A DNA stretch of 12,676 nucleotides from assembly GCA_010094045.1 (NCBI GenBank), contig ML986937.1, positions 1 to 12,676 of the forward strand, written 5' to 3'. Source of the DNA: Lojkania enalia. Lineage: Eukaryota; Ascomycota; Dothideomycetes; Pleosporales. Below the pieces are notes generated by a model. It was not told the DNA's origin, did no database searches, and saw nothing but the letters and a program-made list of their open reading frames with translations. Both the position numbers and the translations under genes were made by a program. Of this stretch, positions 8,478 through 12,676 are shown in pieces; positions within the stretch are counted from its first letter, which is position 1; each line of letters starts with the position of its first letter.

Positions 8478-9017
8478 TATTATAAATATAGAATGCTAAG
8501 AAGCACCGCCTCTATAGCTAGGGCTTAATCTAATATTAGCTACTATAGAGGTTAACTTAGATAAGGACTGATAAGGTATTAACAGGTAGTAGTATATTAA
8601 GGACTAGTTATTAGACAGTAAGTAGTAGGACTGTAGAAACTAGGGAGATAATTAGTTAAATAATAAAGTATAGCATAATCTATATATATAACTATAGTAG
8701 AAGTATTAGGTATAGTAGAATAAACCTAATAGACCTAATAGACCTAATAAGCTAGACTTAGCAGTCTTAGACTTAGCTATATAAGATAGGAGATCTTTTT
8801 ACTTAGATTAAATCCTTTATAGTTATTCTCGCAGATTTATCTTATTACTCTATTAGACTTCTAAATATACTTGTTACATTTAAAGAACCGGCGAACCTAA
8901 TACTCTCTCTTTACTAAAGCTACTACCTCTAACCAATCTAACGTAAATAAGGCCCTAGTGCGTATACAACTGCAATAGCGGTTATTATATATATACGCGG
9001 AACTTAGGTTAATAATA
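8478..9017 (+). repeat. 3' LTR of element A (540 bp)
   Basis: It is the direct copy of 1565-2104, same length and gap-free. It contains a 9-bp tandem repeat (CCTAATAGA, three units, last one degenerate) at about 8725-8750 and the hairpin at 8509-8551. All differences from the 5' LTR that I traced are C/T or G/A, in both directions, so each copy was mutated separately. Confidence 0.95.
8509..8551. repeat. Hairpin-forming inverted repeat in 3' LTR
   Basis: This is the same 9-bp arms and 25-base spacer as at 1596-1638 in the 5' LTR. The arms have survived RIP in both copies. Confidence 0.6.
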
Positions 9018-9022
9018 GTACT
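9018..9022. repeat. 5-bp target-site duplication, right copy of element A
   Basis: GTACT pairs with ATACT at 1560-1564. The G/A difference is a RIP-type transition. Confidence 0.85.
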
Positions 9023-10407
9023 CTACTAGCTAGGTTAGAAAGAACTAGATAGAGAACTTTATTAAATATACGCCTAAGCTTAAGGTTAAATTTAATTAAA
9101 AATACAACTATTTAAGAGCTAAATATAAGAATCTTAAGGTTATAAGAGGCTGGTTCTACCTTATATAAAATATAAAGGCTAAGTATAGTATTATTAATAG
9201 AGATATATATAACTTTAATAAATTAGGCTTTATAATAGACGTAATATTAATAGAAGTAGTAGTTACTAGCTCTAAGAGATAGAATTAACTAAAGTAGTTC
9301 TAGCTAGGTAATTATAAGTAGACTATAGTTATCTAGAGTATTAACGCGATAAGATAGGCGATACTACCTTTTATTATCTTTACAGGCACCTACTACCTCT
9401 CTATATAGTATAAAGAAGATAATATTCTACTAACCTAAGCTATATAGGTTACTAATAACAGCTAGATAATAAATAATATTAGTATTAAGTAGTTAAAGTA
9501 CTTTAACGCGTATATAAAAGATTATACTATTAGTATATATTAATTGCTAATTCTTAATAGTTATAAGAGCTACAACTTACTTAAATTTAGGTAGCTCTAC
9601 GAGGAAAAGAATATTATTACTCTCTATATACCTCTACATTCATCACACCTACTATAGCTACTAAATATAGGTTATTTCTCGCCTTTAAAAACTACGTACA
9701 GGCGCTAAGTCAAGTAGCTAATATATAGTTATATTAACTATATTATAAAAATCGAGTTTTTATCCTACTTTAAAGTAGCGTTTAACGCAGCAATTATAAA
9801 GAGCAATATCCTAAATAGCTTTTAAGGTGCTAGTCTAGTTCTATTTAATCTAGATATAGTACTATTAAAGTTTAAAGTTCGACTATATATACTAATACCC
9901 TCTATAGTTAAAGATATCCCTTAAGAGTTAAAAATACTAAGTAATCCTATTAAATTTAGGTCTTAATCTACGTACGTTTAATTAAGAGTTTAAAGGTATC
10001 TAGATAGCTCGCCTATTTTAATAGTAGAGGCGTTTAAATAGTTTATAAAGGGTGCTGTATATATAATATATAAAAATATACTATTACGCGCTTAGGTTAC
10101 TAAGCTTTAAGTAGCTAATAAAGCTGCTATATAATATTAATCGTATAAAAGAAAGCGTATATAAAAGAAAGGTAACTTAATAATTAAAGAAAGCGTTTAA
10201 TTAACTACTCTAAAAGAGTTTAGCGCTTATACTAATAGGAAGAAGAGTAGGAAGAAGGCGCGTATTAATAGAGACTAGCTAACTTAAAGGTATTATAGAT
10301 AGTATAGTAAGGCTAGATATAACTCGCGGACGTATAAAAATGATGCTATAGATATAGAAGAATAGGCTACTATACTATATAGTATAATAGAATATAAGAA
10401 AGTATAA
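9023..10407 (+). pseudogene. Fot1/pogo transposase, C-terminal part with DDE domain (broken)
   Basis: This continues the transposase from 1564 in the same frame. Motifs follow the Fot1/pogo order. N-F-N-K-x-G-F at 9211-9231 stands for NFDETGF, with Asp-1 now Asn at 9217-9219. P-F-I-I-F-T-G is at about 9367-9390. L-L-I-L-N-S-Y-K-S-Y stands for LLILDGHESH, with Asp-2 now Asn at 9556-9558. The well-kept H-S-S-H-L-L block is near 9640-9657, followed by L-L-N-I-G-Y-F-S-P-L-K for LQPLDVGCFSPLK, with Asp-3 now Asn at 9664-9666. A basic K/R-rich tail lies at about 10140-10260. The likely end is TAA at 10405-10407, just inside the right inverted repeat. All three catalytic positions and many Gln/Trp codons are destroyed, so it is inactive. 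Confidence 0.93.
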
Positions 10408-10424
10408 TATTTTGCAAAAAGTAG

Positions 10425-10494
10425 TCGCGATTTTAATATAGTCTTAGTATTATAATTAGCTCGCTTAGGTGATTAGCTCGCTTATACTATACGT
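10425..10494 (-). repeat. Right terminal inverted repeat of Fot1-like element
   Basis: It is the reverse complement of 1165-1234 over 70 bp. It carries two identical copies of the 13-bp motif (ATTAGCTCGCTTA on the + strand) at 10455-10467 and 10472-10484, apparently untouched by RIP, whereas the outer copy in the left repeat has two transitions. Confidence 0.93.
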
Positions 10495-10496
10495 TA
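10495..10496. repeat. TA target-site duplication, right copy of Fot1-like element
   Basis: This TA directly follows the right inverted repeat and pairs with 1163-1164. Confidence 0.85.
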
Positions 10497-12676
10497 TCTA
10501 TAAATTTAATAGTAATCTATATATCTACGTAGATTATTATAAACTTAATACTCTTACCTATAAGAATATATATCTAATACTACGTATAGATAAACTTCTA
10601 TCTAAGTCTACTAAGGTAGTAATTTTTACTAAGTTTAATATTCGCGCGGCTTTTAATAAGATTAGAATAGACTCTAGTTTTAAAGAATATACTATCTTTT
10701 AGACTTAATATAGAACCTATAAATATAAAGTTCTACCTTTTAAATTATATAATAGCTTAGTAACTTACTAGTACTATATAAATAACGTACTAATCGACTA
10801 CCTAGATAACTTTTATATTACTTACCTAGATAATATCCTTATCTATTTTAAAGACGAGGTAATATATACTATTTATGTTAAGAAAGTTCTTAAGAGATTA
10901 TATTAAGTAGGGTTATAAGTTAATATTAAGAAGAGTAAATTCTATATTATCTAAACTAAATATCTTAGCTATATTCTATTAAATAAAGGCTTTAAGGTTG
11001 ATCTAGAGAAGGTAGAAGTACTATATAACTAGTAGCTACCTACTACTATAATAGGTGTAAAATCCTTCTTAGGTTTTACTAGATTCTATTAATAGTTCAT
11101 ACCAGAATTCTCGCATATTATAAAGCTAATTATCATACTATAGAGCCCTATAACCCCTTTTATATAAACTTTAGAATGTAATATTACCTTTAAGAAATTA
11201 AAGTTAGCCCTATTAAGTATACTTATACTCTACTACTTTAACCCTATATTAGAAATAAAAATAGAAACTAACGCCTCTAATAGAGTAGTTATAAAAGTAC
11301 TGTTATAGAAATATTCTAACGGAAAATAGTACCCTATAGTATTTTATAGTAAGGTTCTATCCGGTTCGGAACTAAACTAGAAGATTTATAATAAGAAACT
11401 ATTCGCAATTATTATAGTATTTAAGTAATAGAGGGTAGAACTTATTTTAGTAGCTATTAAGACTCTAGTATATACTAATTATTACTTACTCAAATATTTT
11501 ATAACTATAAAAGTATTTAATACTTGTTAAATTTATTAGACTAAGGAATTAGCTTAGTATTAGTTCTAAATTAAGTATACTCTAGGTAAGAATAATACTA
11601 GAGTAGATATCCTTAGTTATTATAAATAAGATATAGAAAACTTAAAAGTAGCTTAAACTAATAACTAGTTAAGAGTTCTATTTAGACTATATTAACTTTA
11701 CTCCTAAATTAATACTGAATTAGTTTAGTTCTATATTACTTAAATAATAAATTAAGTAGCTATATTAAACGTTATTAAAGGCTAGAAGTAGGTTATATTA
11801 CTAGACTCTCTAGAGTTAATTAATATATTACTATAGGAAAATTAAGCTTCTTTTATATAGGAACGTACCCTTTTACCCTATAAGTATTAGATAGAGAATA
11901 GACTACTCTTCTATAATAATTACTTATATATTCTATTAGATTTAAACCTTTATATATAACTTATATAAGAGGCTTATAACTAAATATCCTCTATATACCT
12001 AAGCGCTACTAAAACCTATTAATTACTATCTTAAAAGTACTACTAGAAGAGTATAAAAGCTACTTGCAAATAATATATACGGAATTATATTCTATATTAT
12101 AAAGCTTATCCGATATAAACCTAAATCCTAGGTTTTATCTACCTACTTTCTATACTAAATTAACTAATATAGTACTTATATATTAACTTTAAGAATTTCT
12201 TTATAGATAAGTCTAGATATAATTAGATTATAATAGTAATTAATCGCCTATATAAATAAGCGGTATCTATTCTCTACTATTGTATAATTAATATATAGGG
12301 AATAACCGAATTATTTATTTAATAGGTATACTACTTTAGCTATATATCTAAAACTATTATTTTAGACTAAAGACCTTAGTTTATATCTAGTTTCTAGTCC
12401 GAATTCTACTATATCTTAGGCGTAAAGATTAAACTATCTACTACTTATTATAAAAAGACTAATAGATAGATAGAGATTATAAATAAATATATTGATTAGA
12501 GACTACACCCTTTTATATTCTTCTACTTGAATAACTAGAGTTTTTTATTACCTATAATTAACTAAATATAAGCAATTCTACCCTATATAACTATTAGAAT
12601 ATTCCTATATTAAATTCTATATAGATTTAAGCCCTATTAGAGTTAGGATTAAAAATATTCTATTAATCCTATTACT
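10497..12676 (+). mobile_element. Ty3/gypsy element B, right part (cut by window edge)
   Basis: This continues the outermost element from within reverse transcriptase to within integrase. The right LTR lies beyond the window. The frame phase differs from the left part by exactly the 9332 bp of inserted DNA modulo 3. Confidence 0.9.
10497..12676 (+). pseudogene. pol: Element B pol, reverse transcriptase to integrase (broken)
   Basis: One frame can be followed from the Fot1 insertion site to the window end with only TAA/TAG stops. Reverse transcriptase: V-D-Y-Y-K-L-N near 10529, I-F-T-K-F-N-I-R near 10622-10645 (catalytic Asp now Asn), the L-P-F block near 10730, and YLDD as YLDN at 10823-10834. 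RNase H: E-T-N-A-S-N at about 11264-11281 for ETDASN, with F-Y-S-K-V-L near 11342. Integrase: the zinc site near 11970-12090 has its His and most Cys as Tyr. Core Asp-1 is Asn at 12185-12187, Asp-2 is kept at 12365-12367 just before R-P-Q-F, and Glu is kept at 12473-12475. The element's integrase C-terminus and any chromodomain are outside the window. Sequence and spacing differ clearly from element A. Confidence 0.93.

Larger units (their letters stand above)
1565..9017 (+). mobile_element. Ty3/gypsy chromovirus element A, full length, RIP-inactivated
   Basis: This is a complete LTR retrotransposon of 7453 bp nested in the Fot1-like transposase. It has two 540-bp LTRs with TA...TA ends (TG...CA after RIP), a 5-bp target duplication, a polypurine tract before the 3' LTR, gag, and pol ordered protease, RT, RNase H, integrase, chromodomain. 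Integrase after RNase H places it in Ty3/gypsy, and the C-terminal chromodomain in the chromoviruses. An opposite-strand reading frame lies between pol and the 3' LTR. Every gene has many TAA/TAG stops and damaged catalytic residues, so it cannot move by itself. Confidence 0.95.
1165..10494 (+). mobile_element. Fot1/pogo-type DNA transposon, interrupted by element A
   Basis: This Tc1/mariner superfamily element is bounded by 70-bp inverted repeats and TA target copies. Without the inserted gypsy element A and one 5-bp duplication, its own sequence is 1165-1564 plus 9023-10494, about 1.87 kb, close to the roughly 1.9 kb of Fot1-like elements. It carries one transposase gene on the + strand with the pogo/Fot1 DDE domain. 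It inserted into the reverse transcriptase of element B and was later hit by element A. It is inactive because the transposase is full of stops and all three catalytic Asp codons have become Asn. Confidence 0.93.
1..12676. other. RIP-mutated AT-rich nested transposon block
   Basis: The whole window shows the mutation spectrum of repeat-induced point mutation, a pre-meiotic C-to-T process of filamentous ascomycetes that prefers CpA. TpA is everywhere, CpA and TpG are rare, and G+C looks to be near 30% in the lines I sampled by eye. In the degenerate coding frames, stops are nearly all TAA or TAG at family Gln/Trp positions, with TGA almost absent. ATG has mostly become ATA, TGC/TGT has become TAC/TAT, and Asp codons have become AAT/AAC. 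Despite this, long frames can be followed because indels are very rare. No host gene was recognised. Confidence 0.93.

Noticed and set aside
8725..8750. Short tandem repeat (CCTAATAGA units) as a CRISPR or satellite
   Set aside because: There are only three 9-bp units inside the LTR, with no spacers; the same region of the 5' LTR has the degenerate version.
1564..9023. The split transposase as an exon-intron structure
   Set aside because: The interrupting DNA is a complete LTR retrotransposon with target duplications, not an intron.
10469..10702. 77-codon open frame as a protein-coding gene
   Set aside because: It begins with GTG in a transposon inverted repeat and continues into a fragment of element B reverse transcriptase. 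It has no ATG of its own and ends at a RIP-type TAG.

Overview
This window is repeat-derived DNA from a filamentous ascomycete (Pezizomycotina), almost certainly from an AT-rich, gene-poor compartment. It is heavily mutated in the pattern of repeat-induced point mutation (RIP). TpA is extremely common, CpA and TpG are scarce, and nearly every in-frame stop in the recognisable coding stretches is TAA or TAG where the family has Gln or Trp. Met codons read as Ile (ATA), Cys and His as Tyr, and catalytic Asp as Asn. I see no host gene, tRNA, rRNA or intact open protein of meaningful length. The species cannot be named from the sequence.

The layout is a three-level nest of transposable elements. 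Outermost and oldest is a Ty3/gypsy retrotransposon, called element B here, whose pol region fills 1-1164 and 10497-12676 and runs off both window edges. Its reverse transcriptase is interrupted by a Tc1/mariner-type Fot1/pogo DNA transposon (1165-10494) with 70-bp terminal inverted repeats and a TA target duplication. The Fot1-like transposase is in turn interrupted by a complete 7453-bp Ty3/gypsy chromovirus, called element A here (1565-9017). Element A has two 540-bp LTRs, a 5-bp target duplication, a polypurine tract, gag, pol and a chromodomain. Both insertions are confirmed by frame arithmetic: subtracting A plus one target copy (7458 bp) keeps the transposase frame, and subtracting the Fot1 block plus TA (9332 bp) rejoins the two halves of element B's reverse transcriptase in frame.

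Inside element A the order is 5' LTR, gag with an unusually long tail after a CCHC knuckle, a probable -1 frameshift region with two A_AAA_AAC heptamers, then protease, reverse transcriptase, RNase H, integrase, a deletion/frameshift scar, and a chromodomain. Between the end of pol and the polypurine tract, on the opposite strand, lies a 115-codon reading frame (8002 down to 7655) rich in Lys and Glu that looks like a coiled-coil protein. It is the least expected feature in the window. None of the coding regions could make a full protein now.

The order of events is element B, then the Fot1-like insertion, then element A, with RIP acting at least once after A arrived, because its two LTRs differ from each other by transitions only.
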